DNA of 64,000 bases from the NCBI RefSeq assembly GCF_022201045.2, contig NC_068559.1, positions 6,257,501 through 6,321,500 on the forward strand. The letters are read 5' to 3'. Source of the stretch: Citrus sinensis. Taxonomy: Eukaryota > Streptophyta > Magnoliopsida > Sapindales > Rutaceae. Under the pieces are notes generated by a model. The model did no database searches. It was given only the letters and a program-made list of their open reading frames with translations, and had not been told where the DNA came from. Below, piece after piece: positions 22,791 to 36,033 of this stretch (position 1 is the stretch's first letter; every line of letters starts with the position of its first letter). The position numbers and the translations under genes are program-made.

Positions 22791-25269
22791 TTTCATTTGA
22801 GCAAAGTTAAAATCAATTTTATGATTCTTAACCTTTATCTTTCTTAGGATTTGATTTTGACTACTAGTCAAATAAAATTATTGGAGAACTATTCAAATAT
22901 ACCTAGTGGTGTAATAAGAAATTTGAATTAACATTAACAAATTTTTAAAAATGTTTAAGACAATTTTTTAAGAATATTTTTAAAAATTAGGTACTTCCAT
23001 TCTCACTTTGATTATTTATTACATTAAATTACGTAGACATTATAAAATATTTGGACTTAATTTCTCGTGTTTTTGTTGGTTTAGTAAATTAAAACCACCC
23101 TTTGTCCCTCGTTTAGTAATTAGGATCCCATAAGTTATAATTGTTTATTTATGAATAACACCAATTGTTGGGCATTTTTTTTTTATCGGAGCAAATTAAA
23201 TTTTTTTTCATTAACAACTTACACATTAGTTTTGGTTCGAAAAATAAAATTAGCAATTTTTGACATACCCATGAAGTCAACTCCACCTTATTTCTTTCTT
23301 TTTAGTTCCTTTCATGAGATTTTGATAAGGTGGGCAAAAAAGCCTGGGCTTGCTCGCCCTAGACCCGAGAGTTTTTGGGCTAGCCCTTTACATGAAGACC
23401 TAAATATGAGTTAAAATTTCTAAAGTCTGTTGTGAATAGGTCTGGTTAAAGACTTATGTAAAAAGTTTAGACTTGACTCAAATTTTATAATTTATAAATT
23501 AAAAAAGAAAATCAAATAAAAAAAAAGAAAGAAAACAAGCAAATTCACGTGACTGAATTTCTCGTTTACTATATTATATTGTTAGTATTTTGTGTATTGT
23601 ACTATTAATCTATTATGTATTGAATAATCATCTTTAATTTTAATATTTTTTTAATTTTTAGCTTTATTAAAAATTCATTTAAAAATTAATAGAAGCCCAA
23701 GTCCGGCCTAGGCCCATCAAGACTCAGCCTAGGCCCGGTTCTTCCAAATTTGGATGGACTTTTAGAGAACTTGAGTATGTTATCAATAACATGAGCTTGG
23801 CCTTGGTTTGAAAAAGCCTAACCTAAACCTGTAATCTATATATGTGCCATGTTTTCAAGACTATCTCAAAGTTTTGTTTTACATGGTTACATGTCTATTG
23901 AAATAATGATTTTACGTAGGTCTCCCTCTCTCAAATTTACATTTTAAAAAATTTATTGATTGGTAATTCTAGTTGTTATTCATTTTTAAATTATTTTATT
24001 TGATTGTAAGTTACAAAACATTTTTTATGTATAATTATAATTGTAGTAATAGTAGTAGCAATAACAATAACAACAACAATAACAAAAAAAAAATTATTAT
24101 TAGGATAATAGTAAAAATGAATATAATAATATTAACTAAGGGCATTTTAATAATTTATAACAATTCATTCTGGTTTCAAGACGAAGTAAATAAATCAATG
24201 TGATACAATTCATTTCAATTCTAATTCACATAGCTCAAGTAAAATCTTATTTTAGTTTTCATTTGTTACTATGATTCCAACCCATTCTGATTGCTGCAAA
24301 GGAAATACACCGTAAATGTAATTTTGACAAGCTCATATATTATACTCAAATTGTTTTGTAGTTTTTTCTCGAATGACAACCAAATTAGCAAAATCTGGTG
24401 CTATCATTGCCACTAAACGAAATCGATTTTGAACTTCATCGAAATTAGGATTGGGCATTGAATCGGGTTCGAATAGATGCGATCCAATTAAGTTTGGATT
24501 GGATTCGAATATTGCCCAAAATTTGATCTCATATAATTTGTGCCATCTAATTAGATTTGCTTCGAATCGGATTAGATTCGACTTGATTTGAAAAATTCAA
24601 TTGGATTGCAGTGCTTCCTAAAAAATTCAAATACAAATAATTAAATATAAAATCAATAACTCAATCCAAAATAGTCTAATCCAAAATACCATCTGAATCT
24701 AAAATATCATCCAAATTCAAACTCATTTGAACTTGGATTCATCCAAATATTCATCCAATTAGATTTTTTTTTTTAAGTGGATCGAATTGAATTCAGATGG
24801 TTTTTTTTTCTCAATCTGCACAATTCAAAATCCACTCTGATTCATCTAAATATGAAGTTATGTAAAATTTTAGGACAACCGAACAATTCTAAGATTTTTT
24901 TCTTTTTCCCTCATTATGAGCCCAATGACAAATGTAGTTAGAAATTGCATCTGTAGCTGGAAAATATTACGACCATAGATAAATTGGGTGCGTGAATATT
25001 ACAAACTTGTTAATCCTAATGAAGAGTCATTAGCTCAAATATAAAAGACTTGAGGGGCCTGTTGGATAATAGTTAAAATAATAATCAAAAGACGACAAAC
25101 ATGAGGTTATCCTCAAAGTACTGCCAGCTAAATGAAGTAAACTGAAGGTCAGCACAGACCCCCAAAAGCCTTGCACACTACAAAAATGTGAACACATTTA
25201 AACAGACTCACCAACTGGCAACTGTATCTCAATCTAACATCATATGATACATAAATTAATTAAATAAAG
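22791..25269. other. intergenic with degenerate repeats
   Basis: No gene supported. Around 23330-23410 and 23690-23820 there are GCCC-rich tracts (CCTGGGCTTGCTCG, GTCCGGCCTAGGCCC) in an AT-rich background, probably ends of an old element. Around 24430-24860 a tract rich in GGATTGGATTCGAAT and ATCCAAAT motifs in both orientations looks like an eroded MITE. The last 200 bp should contain the VTE5 promoter. Confidence 0.45.
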
Positions 25270-27441
25270 ATGAGCCTCAGCCTCAGCCTCTTATCCAGGC
25301 ACCCAATCTCCGGCCGCCACGTGGGCAGCGCCGCCACCCACGTCTTCCCCATAAGCCCACGTGTTTTCCGTGGGTCGATGTCCGTTTGGCCCGCCCGTGT
25401 ATCATTGGATCCGCATACGCTGAGGTTTCGTGTCAGCGCCGCCGCCAGAGTTGGCCACCTGTTGCATGATGCTGGAGCTACTGCCGCTGTACTCGTCGGT
25501 GCTTACGGTCTTGTTTTGAGTTTTGATAATCTCTCTCAGAGAAAGCTTATTCAGCAGGTTCATCTTATTTAATTTTCTACTGACATTGTTGAAAAAACAA
25601 AAAAAAAAGTAATTGAATTTTCTTTGTCATGGAGAAATTGTTGATGAAAATAAGAATACAGAGACGAATATGAGTACTAATTTTGATTTTTCATTTTTTA
25701 ATTTTCAGTTGGATTCTGAAGCATTGAACTTGTAGTCATTTTGATTGACACTTGGGAAATATCGAGTCTTTGTTTAGGATTTAGAGCATTTACAGGTCTT
25801 AAACTTTGAATCATCTGATAATATTTTGTCGTTTAAAACAATTTGTTGATAATCATCTGTCTGTAAAGTGTACTAGCTCCAGCTAGTTGCTGGGCAAATG
25901 ACTGTAGGGTGACATGCAATGGTAGTTTCGTTCTTCATAATGATCTTAAAAAGGAAAGAAACATAGATGTTATGAAGTAGCAAGTTGCAGTAGAACACAT
26001 GAGGAGGTAATTTCGTTTCCTGTTATTCTCGGAGCACAAGCAAATTGTATAAGCTATACTATGAATGTGAAGTCATAAAGAGGTCGCATAAAAGGATTAG
26101 GTAAGTGGTGGACTGGGATTAGAAGCTCATTTTTGGGGAAATGAGGTTAGAGAAGCTTTGTTTAACTTCTTACTTTCACTTTTATATTATCAATGCCAAG
26201 AGTTTGCTAACTAGCTTAATTAAAGTGGGAGAGTGGGAGTGGTAGTAACGAAATTTTGTTTGAATTCTTGCTGTATTCGTAAATTGATGCCGGTTTGATA
26301 ATATAAAAGGTAGATAGTGACATCTGATAAATCTTTAATCATTTCTGAAGTTTGTTTTGAAAGATCCCTTAATGTAGAGTAATTTCTTTCATGATTTAAG
26401 ATTTTGCTTTCTTTTTGACAAATCTTCTTCACTTTTCTACCCCTTGGAACAGAGTTTAAGCAGAAAACTTGTACATATATTGTCGGGATTGTTATTCATG
26501 GTTTCATGGCCAATTTTCAGGTTCCCCTCTTGGTATTTGGAAATTTTAACAAATTCAGTTTGTTTGTTATATATGCCTCATTTTTCTTAACTTTTCAATC
26601 GATTATTTGAATACTAGAATAGCACCTCAACAGAGGCTCGCTACTTTGCTGCTTTGGTTCCTCTTGTGAATTGCTTGAGACTTGTCATTAACGGCCTCTC
26701 ATTGGTAAAGGATGATGGGCTCATAAAATCTGTTACTCGTGAAGGAAACCCAAAGTAATTTTCCTCATTACCATTATCTTAATGCTATTGGATTCATTAT
26801 TATTTGATACAATTGATTTCGTTTGTAATTTTGCTTCACTGTTCTTGTACTGGCAGGGAGTTGCTTAGAGGGCCATTATATTATGTCCTCATGTTAATTC
26901 TTTCTGCTCTTGTCTTTTGGCGTGATTCTCCAGTTGGGGTGATCTCTCTCTCGATGATGTGTGGAGGAGATGGTAATATCTCTTGTCTTATCCCAACATA
27001 GTTCTCTTTCATGCCTCTCAATTACTTATTTCTGCTTCAATGATTAAAAGGTATTGCTGACGTTATCGGAAGAAGATTTGGGTCCATGAAGATCTTTTAT
27101 AATGAGAAAAAAAGTTGGGCTGGCAGTATATCAATGTTTGTTTTTGGATTCTTAGTTTCCACTGGGTGCGTTCAAGCCTCTGTGACCGACTAATCTACAG
27201 TTTGCTTACTCAATGGATTTCGTCACTGACATGATATTTATCTTTACAATATAGGATGCTGTACTTCTATTCGATTTTGGGATATTACCAACTGGATTGG
27301 ATTGAGACATTGCAACGGGTTGCTTTAGTGTCTCTAGTGGCGACAGTTGTCGAGTCCCTCCCGATTACAGAGGTTGTAGATGACAATATATCTGTTCCTC
27401 TTGCAAGCATGGTAGCAGCATATTTGAGTTTTGGTTATTAG
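25270..27441 (+). CDS. VTE5: phytol kinase, chloroplastic, six exons, intact
   Basis: Phosphorylates phytol released from chlorophyll to phytyl phosphate, feeding tocopherol and phylloquinone synthesis; it sits in a plastid membrane. Exons: 25270-25557, 26453-26520, 26623-26754, 26857-26972, 27051-27165, 27255-27441. All introns are GT..AG and the phases close to 301 codons plus TAG, the family size. Residues 1 to about 65 are Ser/Arg/Ala-rich and act as a transit peptide. The mature part starts around LLHDAGATAAVLVGAYGLVL, then SRKLVHILSGLLFM, STEARYFAALVPLVN, LIKSVTREGNPKELLRGPLY, MMCGGDGIADVIGRRFGS, KKSWAGSISMFVFGF and ATVVESLPI. The GGDG..AD and KSWAGS motifs are the CTP-dependent polyprenol kinase signature. 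The related farnesol kinase is an alternative, but the match through exons 2-6 favours VTE5. Exon 1 is GC-rich compared with its surroundings. Confidence 0.93.
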
Positions 27442-28453
27442 ATTGTACCTTACTTTCCATCTCTCTCTTTCTTTCCCATTTCATTGTTGTTCTTTGACAT
27501 TTTTTTTAAAAATAAGTCCCTGCATTAAAATTGTATTTGTAATGAATATTTATTTACTATGAGTATATGATAGTATGATTTGCAGTCAATGTAAATAGCC
27601 CCGAATGCCTTGTAAATCACTGCCTTTCTGTTGTTACACTGAAAATTTTTACAGGTTAAATGCTTCACTTTTTAAGTCTCTAGAGTTTAGACTTTACTTG
27701 GTTTTATCTTTGATTATTGCTGAACTGCACAAATGAATTGAAAGGATCTGCTATTTATTCATAAACGTGTCAAAATATTATTGTTATTTATTATAAAGTC
27801 AATTTTGACCCTTTGTAGAATTTGTTTACCAATTATGCCCCTTAGAACCTTTGATGCTTGTTTCGGGCATTAAAACGTTAGCGAAAGAGTACATCATTGA
27901 AGGATAAATGTGACTTTTTAAAATGTATAAATTGAAAAGACTTATGTAACGTACTTAGCAGAAAAACTAACGACCATCAGGTAAATTTGGCTTGAATTTG
28001 GGTTTCAAGTGTTATTTGACCGAAGAAGAGGGGGCTGTAAGTATTATTTATTCAAATGTTAATAATATTCAACAGAGAGAAGAAGAAATCAAATGATGCG
28101 TAACAAAATTCCGGGATTAAAGCCTCTCCTTAAGCAAGCCATACAAAGAGATTAAAATGCTTTCCTAACAACATCACTTCCATAACAACCACATAAATAA
28201 ATCTAGAGAATGTTTTCAGATTTTCAAGGAAAAAAAGGAAAAAGAAACACAGCAAACAAAACAAATAATTGTGCTATGGCATCTAACAACAATATTTCCC
28301 TTTTCTCCTTCCAAAATATTGCTAGCAAGTCACCAACTTTTCTGGTTCTTGTTCTGGTTTCTGCAGAAGCAATTGATCACTTCTTTTTATTGCATTATCA
28401 TTATAACTATTGCTATATAGATTTCCATTTTTTGGCTGTAAATTATAATACTA
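27442..28453. other. spacer between VTE5 and the CHX gene
   Basis: VTE5 3' UTR, then AT-rich DNA and the presumed CHX promoter and leader. An open frame at 28210-28500 overlaps the CHX start in another frame and is not supported as coding. Confidence 0.5.
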
Positions 28454-31400
28454 ATGGAAGATATAACACAAGAACTGTGCTCATCCATCCACCCATTTAA
28501 TCCTTTAGTGAGCACATTTGTTCAGATTTCATTGATGCTTGTTATTGCCCACATTTTTAACCTTATCTTCAAACCCCTTGGTCAGCCAGGACCCATTTCT
28601 CAAATGCTGGTAAGAAACTAGCTCTAGCTAGCTACATTTGATTTGCTTTGAATTATATGTACAGATTCTCTTATATTATATATGCAAAAGTTGAGACACT
28701 AACGTTTGCTCTATGTTTTGCGTATATGATGATCAAGGCTGGACTAGTTCTTAGTCCAAGTTTTCTGTCCCAAATCAACAAGATTCGTTCGTTCTTTATT
28801 CAAGATCTATCTGCATTTTATTATCGAGTTTTCGCCTTCATTAGCCGCATACTTTTCATGTTCTTAATTGGTCTTGAAATGGACACTGCTTACCTGAGAA
28901 CGAACATGGATCTTGCAGCAACAATTGCTTCTGGTGGTTTGCTAGTGAGCTTCGTCTTTGGCATAATCTTAACCTATATTTCCAGGTTTGTGTTAGATAT
29001 TAAAGACAATACCCCAGCATTCTCTATCACCATCACTATACTTCTAGCAAATTCAGCATCTCCAGTCGTTATGCGCTTGATTGATGAACTCAAATTCAAC
29101 ACTTCAGAACTTGGACGCTTGGCATCTACTACCTCTTTAATCAATGAAGTTGGTTGCATTATATACTACTCATCGTTTGTCACTGTCTTATCCTCTAAGA
29201 ATTTTGCAAATGCAATTTACTCAATCATTCTCACTGCTCTACTGATCATTATTAACATGTATTTGGCCAAGTGGTTCGCGAGGTGGAACAAGGACTCAAA
29301 ATATGTGTCAAATGCTCAGGTGTTATTACTTTTGGTTCTTGTAGTAAGTCTAGCATTTTCCATTGAGGTACTTGGCTACAACAGCACCATTACAGGATTT
29401 CTTCTTGGTGTATTTTTTCCAAGGGATGGCAAAACAACTCGGACTCTGTTTAAAAAGCTTGCTTACTCTATTCATAACTTCGTTCTTCCAATTTACTTTG
29501 GCTACATGGGTTTCCAATTCGATATCAGGGATCTTCTTAAACATTACCAAAACATTCTTCTTGTTCTTCTTCTGCTATTCTCATGCATTGCCAGCAGAAT
29601 GATTGGAACCTTGTTTGTTTGTCATCGTTTAAAGATTCCAAGGATTAAGGCTGTCCTACTTGCTTTCGTTCTCAATTTGAAAGGCAATTTTGAACTTATA
29701 CTCATCGATGTAGAGGCTGGACGTTCTGCGGTAAGTTTCTATCTTTCTTTTTTTCACCTTAATTTTTTTGACACAAACAAACAATCTAGTAAACAACTTT
29801 GCCCACTAGATGCTGAAATAGTTGCACACATTATGTGATGTGCAGGCTGGGCCCTGACCAACCCAAGCCGATAAAGTTTATATACACCCCTCTCTTGTTG
29901 AAAGTTTTTATGTTATGACCTACTCAAGTTCGTGGTTAATTTATTATGGTACCCATTGAAACAAAATCCTGACTTTGAATTTTTTGTTATCTTTTGTTGC
30001 AGACATGGTGGAGTCCGATGATTCACCGCATGCTCTTGATAGTAGTAGTGCTTAACACTCTAATTACAGGTCCCATAATTGCTTCGATACTGAGAAGAAA
30101 CGAAAATTATTTTGCTCACCGGAACACATCAGTGGAGTCACTTGATCCAGAAAGCGAGTTCAGGATCCTCTCGTGTGCATATGAGCCCCGCCATGCTTCC
30201 GGCCAGCTCGTGCTGGGCGCCTCCTTTGGCTCCTCCATCAGCCCTTACTTAATGCACTTAGTAGAGCTCCCGAAAAGGAGACGCAAAGCAAAGCTACTGT
30301 ACAACCAGCTGGAAGACGGCGGCCAGTACAGCGACGAAGAGGACTACGGTGGCAACGACGTGCTGGAGATCAACGAAGCCGTGGACTCCTTTACAGCTCA
30401 AACCCGCATCAGGATCAGCCAAGTGAAGATCGTCAACACGTTTGCCAACATGTATGAAGATGTGTGCAATGCGGCGGAGGACTTTAGGGTTACGATAATT
30501 TTTCTGCCGTTTCACAAACACCAGAGGATCGATCAGAGGCTGGAGAATAGCAAAGAGGGTTACAGGACAACGAACCAGAAGATTCTGAGGCACGCGCCGT
30601 GCTCAGTTGGAGTGCTTGTGCATAAAAACCAAACAGGGTTTCAGCTGCCTGTTGCTGGTAACAATAGCTATGAGAATGTGGTTCAACATGCAGCTATGTT
30701 GTTTTTCGGAGGGGCTGATGATAGAGAGGCGCTGGCTTTGAGCAAAAGGATTGGTAAAAACTCTAATATTAATTTGACTGTCATTAGGTTTTTGTATGCT
30801 GCTAAGAAGGAGGAGGAGTCTTCGCCGTCGTCCCAGTCTTCGTCGGCGAGTAGCCCGATGATTGGTGAACCGTCGAGGAAGGTTCGGGTGTTAAGGTCTT
30901 TGTCGAGAAATCATGAGATTGAGATTGCTAAAGATAACGTCTTTTTTGAGGAATTTCGCCTCAGGTAATTTAATTAACTAAAAAATATAAGATTCTAAAA
31001 AGGGAAAACCATACTTACACTTAAGGCTAATCGTTTTTAGTATATTAGCTAAGATTTTGACGTTGACAATCATATATATATATATATATATATATATAAC
31101 TTTATTTATAACTAAGTAAACTTTTTTTTTAATTTTCATTAGATTTAGAAGACTAAATTAGAAGAGGATCTTAATACTTTTCAAAATTAGCTGAGCATCA
31201 AGATTTTATTGTTTTAAAAAATAGTCGTAAAGACTCTTTTTTGGATAATTATGTCCAGATAAAATATATTTGAGTCAATATAATCAAAAGATATAATTGT
31301 CCTTAAAAAGGATCCATATAAATATTTTGTCAAATTATAAGAGTGTTAGTGTCTTTTTCTTTTTGTAAATGGGTTTATATCTTTATAAAAGTGACGTCAA

Positions 31401-31762
31401 AATATTTCTTAATACTAATTTTTTTTCTTCATTTTTTTGGTGGTTTAATGTGATTAATTAGGTATGTAACATCAGGTGAAGTTGGACTGATAGAAAGATA
31501 TGTAAACAATGGAATAGAAACATTACAGGTATTAAGGGAAATTATGGATAGCATTGAATTTTCATTGTTTATAGTAGGAAAAGGCAGCTATGGGGGTTCG
31601 GTGATGACCACCGGACTGAGTGATTGGGAGGAGTGTCCGGAGCTCGGCCCGGTCGGAGATCTCTTGGCTTCTTCTGATCTTGACATCAAAAGTTCAGTGT
31701 TGATCATCCAACAACATCGGCAGTATACAAATAATAGTAATGAAGATAGTGTTCAGGGTTAA
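28454..31762 (+). CDS. CHX-type cation/H+ exchanger (CPA2 family), four exons, intact
   Basis: Endomembrane or plasma-membrane monovalent cation/proton antiporter of the plant CHX family. Exons: 28454-28609, 28738-29730, 30003-30964, 31462-31762; GT..AG introns, phases closing to 803 codons plus TAA, the normal CHX length. The start MEDITQELC was chosen because it is in frame with FKPLGQPGPISQML and spans the first helix. Residues 1 to about 430 hold some twelve membrane segments with LFMFLIGLEMD, NSASPVVMRLIDELKFNTSE, LINEVGC and ITGFLLGVFFP. The C-terminal half is the cytosolic regulatory region (LRILSCAYEPRHASG, RHAPCSVGVLV, MLFFGGADDREALALSKRI, WEECPELGPVGDLLASSD). The usual Asn-Asp pair of the transport site is Asn-Glu here. 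It resembles the divergent CHX28 type, but that assignment is not certain. Confidence 0.92.
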
Positions 31763-33233
31763 TTAGGTTTTATGACTTTATTTTATATATTAGAAATATT
31801 TCAATTTAAAATTTTAAAGTGCGGAAAAGTTTGAAAAAATATATAAATAATGCGGTTTATGCGCGTTAGGTTTTAAACCTCTTATACCCCATGGTTTTAA
31901 AGTTTTATCAGATTTTTCTCGCACTTCAAAATTCTGAACCATGTAAGATGTGTATATATACACAAACTACAACAAAATTAGATATTGGAAGAGTAGTTTG
32001 TCTAGCCAAATATTCTTTCTTTTGTTTGAGATGTGGTTGATTTTTCTTTCTAAAATTTATTTAAGAATGGCATATTACCAATTAATATTTCTTTTCACCT
32101 GCCTCATCCAACTGAGACGAAACTGCACACAGGTGCACCAAATCCTAATTACAAATCTCCACTCCTTATCTTTAGTTAGTACAAAACACTGAACAATTTA
32201 TATATTCAGATAAATATACTAAAATTAGTGATAACTCTTCTTGAAAAAAAATATAATGGTAATTCTTGGTGCGTATATCCACAATATCCATAAATGTTAA
32301 AAATGATTTTAGTACGTGTAGTTGTATTTCTTAGTCACTTTGAATTTATAAATAATTAGAATTGATTACAGTTAAGCAACTCTAAATTTTTTAATAGTGA
32401 TGAAGATCGAAGAAGAATTGACAGAATTAATTTCCATATTGATGTTCTTGTATGTTACTTCTGACTGATGTTACGATTTCACAAAGAATAAATCGCAATT
32501 CAATCGGTATTACCTATTCACAATCGGTAATAAAAAAGAAAAAATATGAATAGAATTATAGATTTTAGCCATCCATTAAAAAAATAAATTAATAAATGGA
32601 GAGAGATTCTGAATAATGTAACATGCTCTTCATGCCAAATATGTAAAGGGAGGCTGAGGCATGCCAATCTACGTATAAAAGGAATAATACTATGTTTATT
32701 TAGTTAAGATACTTAATTTGTATATTAATTGATATGTTACTAATAAAAATTCATCATTTAGATATGAAGTGATAAAATTTAATAATTAATTATCATTTAA
32801 GCCACTCAAATAATGCCACATCTAATAATTTTTTTTATAGATTTCATATTTCTTGAAACAACATATCTGAAAAATGGTGCTGACATATTCAAGTTAATGA
32901 GATTAAAAACTTACCAAGTTAATTAAATTGAGAATTACAAGAACCACAAAAAGAAGGAAAAAATAAACTGCAATGATAAAAATTAAAAAGAAAAAGAAAA
33001 AGAGCTTAACGTTAGGTGAGATTGACTAATGCTCCTAGCTTATCTAGACAACAAACAAAAAGAAATTTGAGAGACAGCAAAGAAGGATAAGAAATAACAA
33101 AAAGATAATCAATGCCGCCTTGGAAAGTGGAGAACAAGAGAAGCGAGGCTTAGAGAAGAGAAAGAAAGAGTGGAAATGAGGAGGGAAAAAGAAATTAGGA
33201 CTGACTGGCTAATTTTTTATTGTCACTTCTAGA
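31763..33233. other. intergenic, nothing recognised
   Basis: The 3' flank of the CHX gene and AT-rich DNA, with an A/G-rich tract around 32930-33190. The short frames are not convincing as genes. Confidence 0.4.
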
Positions 33234-33959
33234 GTTTGTCTTAGGGATGGTAAAATTTTCTACGGGTTTGGGGCCTCATGGAACTCCACCCTAAATGAGG
33301 AAATTTTTGAATAATTTTTGGGGAATGAACTGGGAAGTGGGGGAAAAATAATTCCCAAATTTTTAACAGGGTGAGGTTTAGTTTGTACTCCCCACCCCAC
33401 CCCCACCCCCATCCCAATCCTCATTATATACAAATATGTTTTTAATTTTTATTTAATAATTTTTATTTTATCAATTATAATGTCAATTAATAAATTTTTT
33501 AATATTTTTATCTAATATAAACAGGCTATGACTAAAAGAAATCCATACAATATAATTCTTTTTCAACTCTAAACATTATTATATTTCTTTTCTCTTTTAA
33601 GGTGTTGCTCTCTTCAAACATTTTTCAATTTTGATATCATTTTAAGACATTGTTTCAAACTTTTAGAAATTTTTTAAAAATAATTTAAATACTTTATAAT
33701 ATGGTAATGATTTTATTTTAAGTCTCTAATTTTTAATTTACTAAAATCATATATCTATATCTACTATAAAATAGGTAAATGGGGAATGAGGTGGGGACGG
33801 GGAAATCATTCCTCATATGGGAATTTCCCATTCCCACCCCACTAAATTTATTAGAGAATAAGGTGGGGAATGGAGGCAAAAATTTTTAATGGGGTAAGCT
33901 TCCCCACCCCCACCCTACCCGCACCCAAACCCAACTCCATTGGCATCCCTAGTTTGTCT
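33234..33959. mobile_element. non-autonomous hAT element with perfect 8-bp target duplication
   Basis: The element spans 33242-33951 (710 bp) with ends TAGGGATGGTAAAATTTTC and CCATTGGCATCCCTA in inverted orientation. It is flanked by GTTTGTCT on both sides (33234-33241 and 33952-33959). Just inside both ends are CCCCACCCC-rich tracts in matching orientation. No transposase seen. Confidence 0.92.
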
Positions 33960-35074
33960 TAGTATCATTTATTATTATTAAATTAGCCTTCAAATTTCAA
34001 GATTTTTTTCATACAAATGTAAACATAAATAAGTAATTTAATTGAACAAATAATAAATGAATCTTAAAACAAATGGACCATATCCGATTCGTTTATAACC
34101 AATTTATTAAATGGATAAAAGAATCTATATCCTCAAACTTGAATTCAATTCATTTATTTAGTAAATAAAATTTATCCATTTATTAAACAAATTAATTTTT
34201 TTTTTCAAATTCAAACCCATTTAATTTTCATCAAATTGAATTGAATAAACAAGCCCTAACCTAGATTGTCATTGGTAATTAAAATTAGAGACATGTAAAA
34301 TCAACTTTAAATATCTACCCACGTTATTGGTATTTAGCTAAAAGAGTTGGAATAAGATTATTTGCAGTTTTCTTTTTAACATTCACTTAAGTTAAAATAT
34401 TTTCTCATCCAAATATTATCTATGTTTATTATTTATAAATATGATGAAACGATAAATTTTGGTTACTCCTCTTGTGAACTGAAAATCTTCAAATTACTCT
34501 CTTACTTTTAAAAACATTAAATTATCTCCAAAAACTAGTTAAGTTTAATGATTTACCGTTGTTGACTTGTTAAAATATGAAAATATTCATTTTTAACAGT
34601 TTCGTTAACTAACGATTTTAACATTAAAAAAAATACTATTTGAATTAATAAAATAACTTAATAAAGATGACGAAATCCTTAAAGTTGGCCGGGCCGCGCC
34701 GCCGGGGGGGGGGGGGGGGGGGGGGGCGCAGGGGGAAGACTTATCTCTCCTAATTTTATCTCCACCAAATCAGAATCACATTAAAACCTAATTGAAATAC
34801 CCATAATTTCAATTGATTGGCATGGCTGCATGTGGCAAAGGATTTGGTTGCCTGGGCCGCACGCGGCTATGAGTTTGGTTGCGGTGGTTTGGTTTCCATG
34901 GCCGTGCTCGACCAAAGGTTTGGCTGTCTTGGCATGCTTGGTATCCATGGGTGTACAATAAAATTTTTTTAATGGGTTTATACTATAAATATTTAAAATA
35001 TTTATGCGTGTTTTTTAAAATTAAAAAAGATTGAGGTCTATAAATATTAGCCGACACACAGACTTGACTTTTTT
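33960..35074. other. intergenic with a G23 tract
   Basis: No gene. At 34704-34726 there are 23 consecutive G following a GC-rich GGGCCGCGCCGCC. From 34820 to 34955 a GC-richer tract repeats TTTGGTTGC/TTTGGCTGTC-type phrases with CATGG; it may be part of an eroded element. Confidence 0.5.
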
Positions 35075-35662
35075 TATTAATTGTTTAATTATTTTTTTTT
35101 TTTTTGGTAAAGAAAAACGAGCCTAGCAAGAGCTAAAGTTTAAACAAAACGAGGGAACGCAGCCCCCGAACTATCACTGCGCAAGTAAACATCAACATCG
35201 GGGGGAGGGGTAGGTAAAACATGGAGCCCAAGAGGGTGAGAGTATGAAAGTAGCAAGGAAATCTGCTGCGAAATTGGCCTTCCGATAGATGTGATGCACT
35301 GAAACTTGCCAATTGCGAGAGAGGAGCTCCCAGATGCCATTAACGAGAGAAGATGATGCATTAGCGGACAGAGTCTGACTTTGGATAAGTTGTGTAACAC
35401 ATAAACTGTCAACCTCCACAATCAATAGTCGAATGCCCTTGTTCCAAGCCAGAATGAGTCCCTGATACATGCCCCAAAGCTCAACATTTGTGATTGAACT
35501 CATCCCAATATTTAATGCTGAAACCTGCCATCCACCTCCCATAAGCATCTCTAATTAAACCTCCAGCCGAAGCTAAACTTGATGCCTTACGAGCTCCATC
35601 CGTATTCAACTTATACGCAGTCCAAACCGGGGGCAGCCAACCAAAATATTAGTTGTTTATTA
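35075..35662 (-). mobile_element. 5'-truncated LINE fragment encoding RNase H, with target duplication
   Basis: The minus strand (35640 to 35192) encodes an RNase H domain of the kind at the end of plant LINE ORF2. Pieces are KLNTDGARKASSLASAGGLI, then after a frameshift NVELWGMYQGLILAWNKG, LLIVEVDSLC and HHIYRKANFAADFLA. The catalytic acids D, E, D and D are all present, but the frame breaks near 35535. A T run on the plus strand at 35092-35105 is the poly(A) tail of the inserted copy. The flanks TATTAATTGTTTAATTA (35075-35091) and TATTAGTTGTTTATTA (35647-35662) form an imperfect target duplication. The 5' truncation is typical of LINE insertion. Confidence 0.85.
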
Positions 35663-36033
35663 AGAGAATGTACAAATATTATTTTACTCTTTTGACCGTT
35701 AAAGATAATATAGAGATAATGATTTTTTAAGATAATTTGATATTTTTAAAAGTAAGAGGGACAATTTAAAAATTGTTACTTCATGAAGGGATAATCTAAA
35801 ATTAAGCCGAGATGAAATTATTTTTTACATGATTTTTTAATGTCTTGGTGGCTTACTTCACATAAGAAATTTTTATTAGACATGATCAAGAAAGTTAGTA
35901 AATACTTATGATGTTTGTCAGAGTAACCCTTATCTAACCAAATAGTTTAAATCCAAGAATCTTCCAAAAATCTATTCCATATCCCCATTTTTCAATTTGG
36001 CTTGTCTTATGACGTTTGGTTTGTTTGATCATG

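Noticed and set aside
28210..28500. 96-codon frame overlapping the CHX start
   Set aside because: The CHX first exon reads in a different frame from 28454 and joins in phase to exon 2; this frame has no continuation.
4015..31762. a functional gene cluster linking peptidase, SEC12-like, phytol kinase and CHX genes
   Set aside because: The products act in unrelated pathways and compartments, on mixed strands and kilobases apart; ordinary plant gene neighbours.
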